From contig JANYFI010000541.1 of NCBI GenBank assembly GCA_025362765.1, forward strand, positions 1 through 18,138: a stretch of 18,138 nt of DNA. Reading direction: 5' to 3'. The notes below the pieces were generated by a model that saw only the letters and a program-made list of their open reading frames with translations, did not search any database and had not been told where the DNA came from. Shown piece after piece: positions 1 through 7,758 of this stretch. Each line of letters starts with the position of its first letter. Positions within the stretch are counted from its first letter, which is position 1. Made by a program: the position numbers and the translations under genes. This DNA comes from Ferruginibacter sp. (GTDB lineage Bacteria; Bacteroidota; Bacteroidia; Chitinophagales; Chitinophagaceae).

Positions 1-740
<740 letters not shown>

Positions 741-776
741 GACAGGCAATTCAAATAAAATATAGATATCACAGGC

Positions 777-1844
777 ATGGCAGAAATATTCAGGTATACA
801 AAACCCTTTACGCTGGAATCGGGCGTTACATTAACGCAATACCATCTGGCATATACCACTTATGGCAAGTTGAATAAAAACAAAGATAATGCTGTCTGGA
901 TATTTCATGCCCTTACTGCCAACAGTGAGGCAACAGAATGGTGGCCGGGGTTAACAGGAGAAGGAAAACTGTTTGACCCGGCCACTCATTTTATTGTTTG
1001 TGTAAACATTCCCGGCAGTTGCTATGGCAGCATCGGCCCGCTTGAAATCAATGCCGCAACAGGCCAGCCCTGGCACCATGATTTCCCTTTCTTCACCACA
1101 AGGGATATGATTCGTACTTATCAACCGCTGCAGGATTTTTTAGGCATACAAACCATTCACACCGGTATTGGTGGTTCAATGGGCGGGCAACAATTATTGG
1201 AATGGGCGATTGAAGCGCCTGCCCTGTTTAAGCATGTTATTTTGCTGGCTACCAATGCCTCTCATTCGCCCTGGGGCATTGCCTTTAACGCCACACAACG
1301 GCATGCCATTGAAACAGATCCAACATGGACCGAAAGCAATGAAAAGGCCGGACTGAAGGGTATGATGGTAGCAAGGGAAATTGCATTGATCAGCTACCGC
1401 AATTACAACACCTATAACCTGGGTCAAACAGAAGATACCAACGAAAAAACAGCGCATTTTAAAAGTGAGTCATACCAGCAATACCAGGGCATAAAACTGG
1501 CCCGGCGTTTCAATGCCTTTAGCTATTATTTCTTAAGCCGGAGTATGGATGCACACAACGTCGCAAGGCAAAGAGGCTCCCTACAGGAGGCCCTGAAAAA
1601 GGTGCAGGCAAAAACCCTTGTCATCAGCATCAGTTCCGATATTTTGTTTCCACCCGCAGAACAGGAATTTATTGCAAAACATATTGAAGGCGCAGTGTAC
1701 AAAGCCATCGATTCCACCTTTGGTCATGATGGTTTTTTGCTGGAGTTTGACCAGATCAGCCATGCGATAACCGAATTTTATAGCAAAAAAACTGACCTGG
1801 AAAAGAATTTAATTGAAGAGAAAAATGCACTGAATACGTTTTGA
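777..1844 (+). CDS. metX: Homoserine O-acetyltransferase (MetX)
   Basis: Alpha/beta-hydrolase-fold acyltransferase of 355 aa that should acetylate homoserine with acetyl-CoA, supplying the substrate of the preceding MetY. The nucleophile elbow GGSMGGQQ places the catalytic Ser at residue 134. The remaining triad members are most likely Asp288 (SSDILFPP) and His317 (FGHDGFLLE). The N-terminal block HALTANSEA and the NIPGSCYGSIGP segment are typical of MetX. Length is normal for the short single-domain form. The ATG at 777 lies 36 bp after the metY stop, so the two are probably co-transcribed, and a strong terminator follows at 1873. Acetyl rather than succinyl specificity is inferred from family resemblance and the MetY partner. 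Confidence 0.95.
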   Translation: MAEIFRYTKPFTLESGVTLTQYHLAYTTYGKLNKNKDNAVWIFHALTANSEATEWWPGLTGEGKLFDPATHFIVCVNIPGSCYGSIGPLEINAATGQPWHHDFPFFTTRDMIRTYQPLQDFLGIQTIHTGIGGSMGGQQLLEWAIEAPALFKHVILLATNASHSPWGIAFNATQRHAIETDPTWTESNEKAGLKGMMVAREIALISYRNYNTYNLGQTEDTNEKTAHFKSESYQQYQGIKLARRFNAFSYYFLSRSMDAHNVARQRGSLQEALKKVQAKTLVISISSDILFPPAEQEFIAKHIEGAVYKAIDSTFGHDGFLLEFDQISHAITEFYSKKTDLEKNLIEEKNALNTF

Positions 1845-1872
1845 TAAAAGCATTTTTAGAAATGTTGAAATT

Positions 1873-1907
1873 AAAAAACCAGGCTCGTTATAAAAGCCTG
1901 GTTTTTT
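1873..1907. terminator. Bidirectional intrinsic terminator between metX and the convergent sulfatase
   Basis: Perfect 13-bp inverted repeat: AAAAAACCAGGCT (1873-1885) and AGCCTGGTTTTTT (1895-1907), separated by a 9-nt loop. The GC-rich core is flanked by A on one side and T on the other, so it gives a U-tract in both directions. It sits 29 bp after the metX stop and 15 bp from the sulfatase stop, between two converging genes. Confidence 0.93.
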
Positions 1908-1921
1908 AATAATAAAATCAT

Positions 1922-3862
1922 TTACTCACTCTTAGGTTGTTCGCTCGTAGCCTTTTTAATCAGCTCCTGCACGCTTTGATTTTTGTTTGCAGCGTTATTA
2001 TGTATCCTTCTTTTCAATACATCATCCCAATCAATAAAAGGGTATACGTTATTCTTCTTCGCCTCTGCTTCAAAAAGTGCTTTCAGTTCTTTTAATTTAG
2101 CAGGGTTGCTTTTTGCCAAATCAATCCTTTCATTAAAATCTTCATTCAAATTGTAAAGCTCCCATACATCATTATCATAATTGGCCGGAGCTAACTGTTT
2201 GCCTGCAGCTTGTGCCGTAGTAAAATCTATAAAGTCTGGATGGTGCGCTGCGCCCGCCTTCCAGCCATTGTTATAGATTGACCTGGCACCGAAAATATAA
2301 TAATGCTGAAGCGTATGTTTTGAAGAAGCGGTAGCGTTTTCAAATGAATATACCAATGATGTTCCCTGTATCGGATCCTGTGCTATGCCACGGATTTCTT
2401 TTGGCTGCTGAATGCCTAAAAATTCTGTTGTGGTTGGCAGCAAATCGATCACATGTCCATACTGATTCCGGATGCCGCCTTTTTCCCTGATGCCTTTTGG
2501 ATAAAAGACGATCAATGGATTTCTTGTACCGCCTTCTGCATTGGCATCCTGTTTCCAGTATTTAAAAGGTGTGTTGGTGGCCTGTGCCCAACCCAGCGGA
2601 TAGTTGGTTTCTTTTCCAGCGGGAGTACCGATCTCTCCGATCTTATTCAGATTGTATTGTATACTTTCTTCTTCGGTCAATGTTTTTGAAAACAATTGCC
2701 TGTCAACATCTCCATAAAAAGTACCTTCTTTGCTGGCACCATTATCGCCAATTACAACAAAAATAATGGTGTTATCCAGCTGCTTTATTTCCTGCAGGTA
2801 ATTTACAAGTCGGCCGATTTCACGATCTGTATAAGTCAGGTATCCTGCAAATACTTCCATAAAATGGGCATACAATTTTTGCTGATTGGCCGGCAAAGAT
2901 TTCCATGCTTTGATGTTTGGATTTCTTTCGGGCAATTCCGCGTTGGCGGGAATAACACCCAGTTTTTTTTGTTGGGCGATTACTTTTTCTCTGTACACAT
3001 CCCAGCCCTCATCAAACTGTCCTTTATACAAATCACTCCACTCCTTTGCTACCTGGTGCGGCGCATGTACAGCGCCCGGTGAGTAATATAAAAAGAAAGG
3101 TTTGTCAGGTGCTGCTTTTTTTTGCTTTCCAATATAGCTGATGGCTTTGTCGGTGATTTGTTCGGTTAAATGCCTTCCATCTGGTATTACATGTGCCTGG
3201 TCTTCCACCAGGTCGGGTTTATACTGATCTGTTTGAGATCCGAGAAAGCCGAAGAAATGATCGAAGCCTTTACCTGTTGGCCAGCGGTCAAAAGGGCCAG
3301 CATCAGTGGCATCTTCATCTGGCGTAACACCATACTTACCTACCGCAAAAGTGTTATAACCATTCCCTCTCAGCACCTCGGCAATGGTACCTGCTGAAGC
3401 CGGAATCTTTCCATCATATCCGGGAAAGCCAGCCGACATGATGGTATGCGAAAATCCGCCCACATGCACCGCATGATGATTGCGGCCGGTTAGCAATGCC
3501 GCACGGGTGGGTGCGCAAATAGCTGCCGTATGAAAGTTGGTATAACGTAAACCATTGTTTGCAAGACTATCGAAGGTCGGCGTTTTTATCAAACCTCCGA
3601 ATGTGCTGGAAGCACCGTAGCCTACATCATCAAGTAATATCCAAACCACATTGGGTGCACCTTTGGGTGCAGATACCGGTTCTGGCCACCATTCCTTTGA
3701 TTCTGCCAATGTTCTTGCTACCGTTCCCTGGTAGCTGTTTTTCGCATCAGTTTGCGCAACGGTTGTATTTAAAAATCCGGGGCCGGCAATGGCTGCTGCA
3801 ACCAGTAAAAGTCGTTTACTTTTTTGCAGAACGTTGCCATGGGAAGAAATCCATTTACTCAT
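1922..3862 (-). CDS. Exported formylglycine-dependent arylsulfatase (sulfatase family S1)
   Basis: Type I sulfatase of 646 aa that hydrolyses sulfate esters, probably in the periplasm. Residues 1-37 form a Sec signal peptide (basic start, hydrophobic LLLVAAAIAGPGF, AQ cleavage). Metal-binding Asp78-Asp79 are in LLDDVGYG. The signature ICAPTRAALLTGR carries Cys116, the residue converted to formylglycine. A second metal site, VIGDNGASKEG, is further on. It is longer than the Pseudomonas AtsA type (~530 aa), mostly through its C-terminal region. It is closely similar over most of its length to the sulfatase at the right edge, so the two are recent paralogues. It is divergent from the encapsulin operon; upstream lie an operator, a promoter candidate and a poly-Cys leader ORF. 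The organic substrate cannot be read from sequence. Confidence 0.93.
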   Translation of the reverse strand: MSKWISSHGNVLQKSKRLLLVAAAIAGPGFLNTTVAQTDAKNSYQGTVARTLAESKEWWPEPVSAPKGAPNVVWILLDDVGYGASSTFGGLIKTPTFDSLANNGLRYTNFHTAAICAPTRAALLTGRNHHAVHVGGFSHTIMSAGFPGYDGKIPASAGTIAEVLRGNGYNTFAVGKYGVTPDEDATDAGPFDRWPTGKGFDHFFGFLGSQTDQYKPDLVEDQAHVIPDGRHLTEQITDKAISYIGKQKKAAPDKPFFLYYSPGAVHAPHQVAKEWSDLYKGQFDEGWDVYREKVIAQQKKLGVIPANAELPERNPNIKAWKSLPANQQKLYAHFMEVFAGYLTYTDREIGRLVNYLQEIKQLDNTIIFVVIGDNGASKEGTFYGDVDRQLFSKTLTEEESIQYNLNKIGEIGTPAGKETNYPLGWAQATNTPFKYWKQDANAEGGTRNPLIVFYPKGIREKGGIRNQYGHVIDLLPTTTEFLGIQQPKEIRGIAQDPIQGTSLVYSFENATASSKHTLQHYYIFGARSIYNNGWKAGAAHHPDFIDFTTAQAAGKQLAPANYDNDVWELYNLNEDFNERIDLAKSNPAKLKELKALFEAEAKKNNVYPFIDWDDVLKRRIHNNAANKNQSVQELIKKATSEQPKSE

Positions 3863-4052
3863 TTTTTAATTTTTAGGTTGATTTTATTGATTGGTTATTT
3901 TAGAAATGCAAGGAATTCCAATTGCGTTCAGGCAGGTTCTTATAAAGTAGTTTCTATACGTACACCACCCCGTCAATATCAATTTAAAACAGGAAGCACT
4001 CAATTGGTTTGCAGCAGGCCCGTCCGCAACAAGAAAATGGGAAAAGAAAAAA

Positions 4053-4139
4053 TCAGCAACAACAACTTTTTGGTGTTGTGTTATAATTACATACTGCCAC
4101 CAATGCCTTGCAAGGCATCCATTTTTTTAAGGAGTTCAT
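4053..4139 (-). CDS. Leader-peptide-like small ORF ending Cys-Cys-Cys-stop, upstream of sulfatase
   Basis: A 28-codon ORF from the ATG at 4137-4139, starting MNSLKKWMPC and ending TTPKSCCC. The frame is open further up, and a GTG at 4185-4187 would give 44 aa. The last three sense codons are TGT TGT TGC followed by TGA (plus-strand 4053-4064), the same codons in the same place as the ORF at 7585-7692; two further Cys lie internally. It is between a promoter/operator (4221-4273, minus strand) and the sulfatase 190 bp downstream. Inference: a translated leader whose Cys codons let cysteinyl-tRNA supply control the downstream gene. This type of control is known for poly-Cys short ORFs in mycobacteria; I know of no described case in Bacteroidota. 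The start codon is uncertain and there is no homology support. Confidence 0.5.
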   Translation of the reverse strand: MNSLKKWMPCKALVAVCNYNTTPKSCCC

Positions 4140-4220
4140 ACCGGTTATTTTTGAGAGCGGCGAGCTGATGGTGGTTAAAAGCTTCACCTGCGTAGGTTTT
4201 TAAGCAACAATAAACTATTA

Positions 4221-4239
4221 GTCTACTATTTCAATAGAC
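4221..4239. promoter_or_regulatory. Operator copy 1 (19-bp imperfect palindrome)
   Basis: Sequence GTCTACTATTTCAATAGAC, an 8-3-8 inverted repeat with six of eight arm positions paired. It matches the perfect copy at 7558-7576 at 17 of 19 positions. On the minus strand its first G is also the last base of a -7-like TTTATTTG, exactly the geometry seen at 7551-7576. It is therefore best assigned to the sulfatase at 1922-3862. The cognate regulator is not in the window; a dimeric sulfur-responsive repressor such as an Rrf2-family protein is only a guess. Confidence 0.7.
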
Positions 4240-4273
4240 AAATAAACAACCTTTTTATTGCTATTCCAAAAAA
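4239..4273 (-). promoter_or_regulatory. Candidate Bacteroidota-type promoter for the CCC leader and sulfatase
   Basis: On the minus strand a -33-like TTTTTTG (plus 4267-4273) is followed after 20 bp by TTTATTTG (plus 4239-4246), one mismatch from the TAnnTTTG consensus. Transcription would start inside operator copy 1. It is supported mainly by the matching arrangement of the stronger promoter at 7528-7558. Confidence 0.5.
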
Positions 4274-4340
4274 TATTTGTGAATCAAAAAAAAGAAGAAG
4301 GGAACGTTGGAAGGAAGGTTAGATGTAATAAATAATAATA

Positions 4341-4359
4341 GTCTATTATTTTAGTAGAC
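4341..4359. promoter_or_regulatory. Operator copy 2 (19-bp near-perfect palindrome) upstream of encapsulin
   Basis: Sequence GTCTATTATTTTAGTAGAC, an 8-3-8 inverted repeat with seven of eight arm positions paired. It differs from the perfect copy at 7558-7576 at a single position. It lies 86 bp before the encapsulin start and about 100 bp from copy 1, so it probably controls the encapsulin-cargo operon. I do not see a convincing -33/-7 pair placed on it as at the other two copies. Weak -7-like options are TTATTTTG at 4362-4369 and a TATTTTTA about 30 bp before the gene. Confidence 0.7.
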
Positions 4360-4445
4360 TTTTATTTTGAAATCTGAATAAAGATATTCATCTTGCATCA
4401 GTCAATTTTTACTCACAATATTTTTAACAATAAACAACTTCAATT

Positions 4446-5366
4446 ATGCCAGAAAAAAGTCAACAACAAACCGCTTTGGGAGATGTGGCGGCAAGGCAGC
4501 TCGCCATCGCCACCCGAACCGTTCCACAACTATTAACCATAACACCGAGGTGGCTTACGCACCTGCTGAACTGGATACCTGTAGAGTCGGGCGTTTACAG
4601 GTTAAACAAAGTAAAGGATGCCAACAGTGTGGCTGTAGACTGTTCTGCACGGGACGAACGTGCGCTGCCGCAAACATTTGTTGACTATATTGAAAACCCG
4701 AGAGAGTACAACCTGAGTGCAGTAAATACGGTAGTAGATGTACACACTCGCGTGTCGGATTTATATAGCAAACCATATAACCAAATCAGCGAACAGCTTC
4801 GCCTGACTATTGAAATTATAAAAGAAAGACAGGAAAGCGAACTTATCAACAACAAAGAATACGGCTTGCTGCACAGCGTTGTTGCTTCGCAGCGCATTGC
4901 CACAAGAGGTGGCGCACCAACTCCGGATGACCTGGATGAACTTATCAGCAAAGTATGGAAAGAACCAGGTTTCTTTTTATTGCATCCGCTGGCTATCGCC
5001 GCATTTGGCAGGGAGTGTACCAGGAGAGGCGTACCACCGCCCACCGTTTCTTTATTCGGTTCGCCGTTTTTAACCTGGCGTGGTATACCATTGATACCAT
5101 GCGATAAAGTACCGGTAGAAAATGGTAAAACAAAGATCATTTTACTACGCACCGGCGAAAGCCGCCAGGGTGTTGTGGGGCTATACCAGCCCGGCCTGCC
5201 CGGAGAACAATCACCGGGCCTTTCTGTACGCTTTATGGGCATTAACGAAAGGGCTATTGCATCTTATTTGGTTTCATTATATTGTTCATTGGCCGTGCTG
5301 GTAGATGATGCCATAGCGGTACTGGATAATGTAGAAATAGACAGATATCATGAGTACAAATACTAA
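4446..5366 (+). CDS. Family 2A encapsulin nanocompartment shell protein (SrpI-like)
   Basis: Shell protein of 306 aa with the HK97-type fold, expected to self-assemble into an icosahedral protein cage in the cytoplasm. The N-terminal block LGDVAARQLAIATRTVPQL followed by ITPRWLTHLLNWIPVESGVYRLNKV is the hallmark of Family 2A (SrpI, EshA-related) shells. Further conserved segments are CSARDERALPQTFVDYIENPREY, SAVNTVVDVHTRVSDLYSKP, LLHSVVASQRI, PDDLDELISKVW and FLLHPLAIAAFGRECTRRGVPP. No cyclic-nucleotide-binding insertion is present, which distinguishes it from Family 2B. Length is typical. The next gene overlaps its 3' end by 17 bp and encodes the expected cysteine desulfurase cargo. In characterised Family 2A systems shell and cargo form a sulfur-storage compartment induced by sulfur limitation. 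An operator lies upstream. Identification is confident. Confidence 0.95.
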   Translation: MPEKSQQQTALGDVAARQLAIATRTVPQLLTITPRWLTHLLNWIPVESGVYRLNKVKDANSVAVDCSARDERALPQTFVDYIENPREYNLSAVNTVVDVHTRVSDLYSKPYNQISEQLRLTIEIIKERQESELINNKEYGLLHSVVASQRIATRGGAPTPDDLDELISKVWKEPGFFLLHPLAIAAFGRECTRRGVPPPTVSLFGSPFLTWRGIPLIPCDKVPVENGKTKIILLRTGESRQGVVGLYQPGLPGEQSPGLSVRFMGINERAIASYLVSLYCSLAVLVDDAIAVLDNVEIDRYHEYKY

Positions 5367-7419
5367 CAATGAATTACCCGATATCGGGATGCTGACACAA
5401 CTGGCCAACCAGTTTTTTAAAAGTGTTCCGGGCGAAGGTAACCACACGCAACCCTTAGCACAACCACTGGCTGCACAAGCCTATAGCCCATTGCAATACC
5501 AGGGTTACCTCGCCGGGGGAAACAGTTTACAGACTCGCCCGCCGGATCCAGGCATTGCTCATCCATTTGCACTGCCTTCACTTTCGGGTGCAGGTATATC
5601 GCCGGGCGCAACTGAACAACAGTTTAACGGAATTGATCTTACCAACAACAGCAATTTTATTTCAACTGATCCCTTTGCCGGTGCTGTTCAATTGCCGTTA
5701 GCAGGTGGTGCCAATAAGGGCAACGGAAATACATTCACAAATTATTTTGATACAAAGAATGAAGCGCCTGTTACAGACAATGAAAAACATCCTGGCAATG
5801 TCCCGCACTCTGTAGCGGGTAGTGGTAAATCGCCTGCAACGCCGAATCAGTATACAGATTTTAATATTGATGATCCGCAAACAAGTTTACCCGATCCACA
5901 TTTTTCAGATGGCAAAATACCGCAGTCGGTTGCTGGCAGTGGAAAATCGCCCTCTGTACAACAGCAAAATAAAAATGTTGACACGCAGGCCCTGCCCTAC
6001 TCAAATGACCACAGCTTTGAGAACGGACTTTCGGAAGCACTTGCTGCAATCAATTCATTTGTATCTACTCCGCAGCTACCCGGTTCAGCCGGGCAGTCAC
6101 CATTTTATTTTTTGTCTTCGGTAAACTCAAACCAGGGCAACGCCAACAACAATCCATTTTCTGTTGACGGATTGCTGGCTTCAAAAGCGCAGGCTGGTGT
6201 GGCGCCTCCTTTTGATGTAAACCTGGTTAAAAAAGATTTTCCCATTTTGCGTGAAAATGTAAATGGCAGGCCGCTGATTTGGCTCGACAATGCCGCCACC
6301 ACGCAAAAACCGCAACAGGTAATTGACAGGATAAGTTATTTTTACGAACATGAAAATTCCAACATTCACAGGGCCGCACATGAGCTGGCAGCAAGGGCTA
6401 CAGACGCTTATGAAGCCGCCCGTGAAAAAGTAAGGCAATTCATCAACGCCGCTTCGGCCAATGAAATTGTATTTGTAAGGGGAACTACGGAAGCCATCAA
6501 CCTGGTAGCAAAAAGCTGGGGCGAACAATATTTACAGGCCGGTGATGAAATTATTTTAAGCCACCTCGAGCATCATGCCAACATTGTTCCCTGGCAACAA
6601 TTGGCCGGTAAAAAAGGATTGAAAATAAAAGTAATTCCGGTAGATGATGACGGCCAGGTATTGCTGGATGAATATGCAAAATTACTGGGATCAAAGGTAA
6701 AACTGGTGTCGTTTACACACGTATCTAATGCACTGGGTACCATTACCCCGGCAAAGCAAATGATTGAAATGGCGCATGCAGCCGGTGCAAAAGTTTTACT
6801 GGATGGCGCACAATCCATTTCGCACATGCGGGTAGATTTGCAGCAGCTTAACCCTGACTGGTTTGTATTTTCCGGTCACAAGGTTTTTGGTCCCACAGGT
6901 ATTGGTGTTGTGTATGGCAAAGAAGATTTACTGAATGCAACACAACCCTGGCAGGGCGGTGGCAATATGATAAAAGATGTAACATTTGAGCACACTACAT
7001 TTCACAATGCACCGGGCCGTTTTGAAGCAGGCACGGGCAATATAGCAGATGCGGTTGGCCTTGGCGCAGCGATTGATTACGTAAGCAAAATCGGGATTGA
7101 TCTTATCAGCCAATATGAACATTATTTGTTGCTGTATGCTACAAGATTACTTAAACAAGTGCCCGGCCTTACATTGATCGGCACTGCTGCTGACAAGGCA
7201 AGCGTGTTATCATTTGTACTGCAAGGATATAAAACTGAAGAAGTTGGCTACGCACTCAACCAGCAAGGCATTGCGGTACGTTCCGGTCATCACTGCGCCC
7301 AGCCTATCTTACGAAGGTTTGGCCTGGAGGCTACCGTACGACCATCGCTGGCCTTTTACAATACCTGTGCAGACATTGATACGTTGTTTAATACACTGAT
7401 TCAACTGAAGAAAAAATAA
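5350..7419 (+). CDS. Encapsulin cargo: SufS-type cysteine desulfurase with long disordered N-terminal extension
   Basis: PLP enzyme of 689 aa that should take sulfur from cysteine as a persulfide, leaving alanine, inside the encapsulin shell. Residues ~287-689 are a complete class V SufS-like desulfurase: WLDNAATTQKPQ, NIHRAAHELAARAT, LEHHANIVPWQ, the PLP lysine Lys511 in FSGHKVFGPTG, and the persulfide cysteine Cys649 in VRSGHHCAQP. Residues 1-~286 are rich in Pro, Gly, Ser, Asn and Gln and look disordered. This is the extension known in Family 2A cargo to direct loading. It opens with a short helical-looking motif (LPDIGMLTQLANQFF, 9-23) and holds a duplicated SVAGSGKSP motif. Ordinary SufS is ~400 aa, so the extension is the diagnostic feature. 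The ATG lies within the last 17 bp of the shell gene, suggesting translational coupling. A terminator follows. Confidence 0.95.
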   Translation: MSTNTNNELPDIGMLTQLANQFFKSVPGEGNHTQPLAQPLAAQAYSPLQYQGYLAGGNSLQTRPPDPGIAHPFALPSLSGAGISPGATEQQFNGIDLTNNSNFISTDPFAGAVQLPLAGGANKGNGNTFTNYFDTKNEAPVTDNEKHPGNVPHSVAGSGKSPATPNQYTDFNIDDPQTSLPDPHFSDGKIPQSVAGSGKSPSVQQQNKNVDTQALPYSNDHSFENGLSEALAAINSFVSTPQLPGSAGQSPFYFLSSVNSNQGNANNNPFSVDGLLASKAQAGVAPPFDVNLVKKDFPILRENVNGRPLIWLDNAATTQKPQQVIDRISYFYEHENSNIHRAAHELAARATDAYEAAREKVRQFINAASANEIVFVRGTTEAINLVAKSWGEQYLQAGDEIILSHLEHHANIVPWQQLAGKKGLKIKVIPVDDDGQVLLDEYAKLLGSKVKLVSFTHVSNALGTITPAKQMIEMAHAAGAKVLLDGAQSISHMRVDLQQLNPDWFVFSGHKVFGPTGIGVVYGKEDLLNATQPWQGGGNMIKDVTFEHTTFHNAPGRFEAGTGNIADAVGLGAAIDYVSKIGIDLISQYEHYLLLYATRLLKQVPGLTLIGTAADKASVLSFVLQGYKTEEVGYALNQQGIAVRSGHHCAQPILRRFGLEATVRPSLAFYNTCADIDTLFNTLIQLKKK
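5800..5835 (+). repeat. Cargo extension motif, copy 1 (VPHSVAGSGKSP)
   Basis: Encodes residues 151-162 of the cargo, inside the disordered extension. The nine-residue core SVAGSGKSP is repeated exactly 39 residues later. The codons differ between copies, so the repeat is kept at protein level. Likely a shell-binding (loading) element by analogy with Family 2A cargo; this is inferred. Confidence 0.75.
5917..5952 (+). repeat. Cargo extension motif, copy 2 (IPQSVAGSGKSP)
   Basis: Encodes residues 190-201. It shares the SVAGSGKSP core with copy 1 and has the same preceding hydrophobic-Pro pair. A looser relative, LPGSAGQSP, is at about residues 243-251. These are consistent with several weak docking sites spaced along a flexible tail. 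Confidence 0.75.
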
Positions 7420-7440
7420 ACAATTACTGCCAATTCTTCC

Positions 7441-7471
7441 ATCCGGCAATTGAAATAATTGCCGGATTTTT
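7441..7471 (+). terminator. Intrinsic terminator of the encapsulin operon
   Basis: Perfect 11-bp stem ATCCGGCAATT (7441-7451) and AATTGCCGGAT (7457-7467), with a 5-nt loop and a T-run to 7471. It lies 21 bp after the cargo stop and separates the encapsulin pair from the next promoter. Confidence 0.9.
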
Positions 7472-7527
7472 ATGCCCTTCCTGATAAATTTCAGCACTCT
7501 CTTTCTTTCTTTACCATAAAATTTAAC

Positions 7528-7558
7528 TTTTGAAGCAACGAATAATGTTTTATATTTG
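7528..7558 (+). promoter_or_regulatory. Bacteroidota-type promoter for the CCC leader and TlpA operon
   Basis: The -33 element TTTTG (7528-7532) and a perfect -7 element TATATTTG (7551-7558, consensus TAnnTTTG) are 18 bp apart. The last G of the -7 box is the first base of operator copy 3, so transcription should start inside the palindrome at about 7563-7567. The small ORF begins roughly 20 nt later. Confidence 0.8.
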
Positions 7559-7576
7559 TCTACTATTTTAGTAGAC
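7558..7576. promoter_or_regulatory. Operator copy 3 (19-bp perfect palindrome)
   Basis: Sequence GTCTACTATTTTAGTAGAC: two perfect 8-bp arms around TTT. It covers the predicted transcription start, so a bound protein would block initiation. It is the best copy of the three and defines the motif. The regulator is unknown. Confidence 0.82.
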
Positions 7577-7584
7577 TATTAATT

Positions 7585-7692
7585 ATGACAATACATTTAC
7601 TACAAGCAATATTAAGCACAGCCGGCAATTTGTCTTTTCATTTAAATTACGAATGCCTGGTGCCAGCCAAGCCTTATGGTTGTTGTTGCTGA
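7585..7692 (+). CDS. Leader-peptide-like small ORF ending Cys-Cys-Cys-stop
   Basis: A 35-codon ORF, starting MTIHLLQAILSTAGNL and ending VPAKPYGCCC. The last three sense codons are TGT TGT TGC before TGA (7681-7692), and one more Cys is at residue 24. The ATG is nine bp after the operator and about 20 nt after the predicted start of transcription, so it is the first ORF on the mRNA. The next gene begins 66 bp after its stop. The last 15 nt, GTTGTTGTTGCTGAT, are identical to the end of the ORF at 4053-4139. Inference: a cysteine-sensing attenuator peptide; alternatively a small thiol-rich peptide with its own role. No classical terminator hairpin is visible in the 66-bp gap. Confidence 0.6.
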   Translation: MTIHLLQAILSTAGNLSFHLNYECLVPAKPYGCCC

Positions 7693-7758
7693 TATAGAAC
7701 AATCTCCTTTCAGCCTTATTTTTCACTCAATTTTTATCGCAATTAAAATAGTATTATC

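Noticed and set aside
3824..4168. Plus-strand 114-aa ORF across the divergent region
   Set aside because: Begins inside the antisense of the sulfatase signal peptide, has no recognisable domain and runs against the leader transcript.
4090..4220. Minus-strand frame reading GEAFNHHQLAALKNN and ending DALQGIGGSM, which looks protein-like
   Set aside because: It overlaps the CCC leader in another frame and has no good start codon. It could be the remnant of a gene end, but there is no support beyond composition, so I did not annotate it.
4685..5242. 185-aa minus-strand ORF inside the encapsulin gene
   Set aside because: Antisense shadow of a clearly coding frame; Ser/Pro/Arg-rich composition with no domain.
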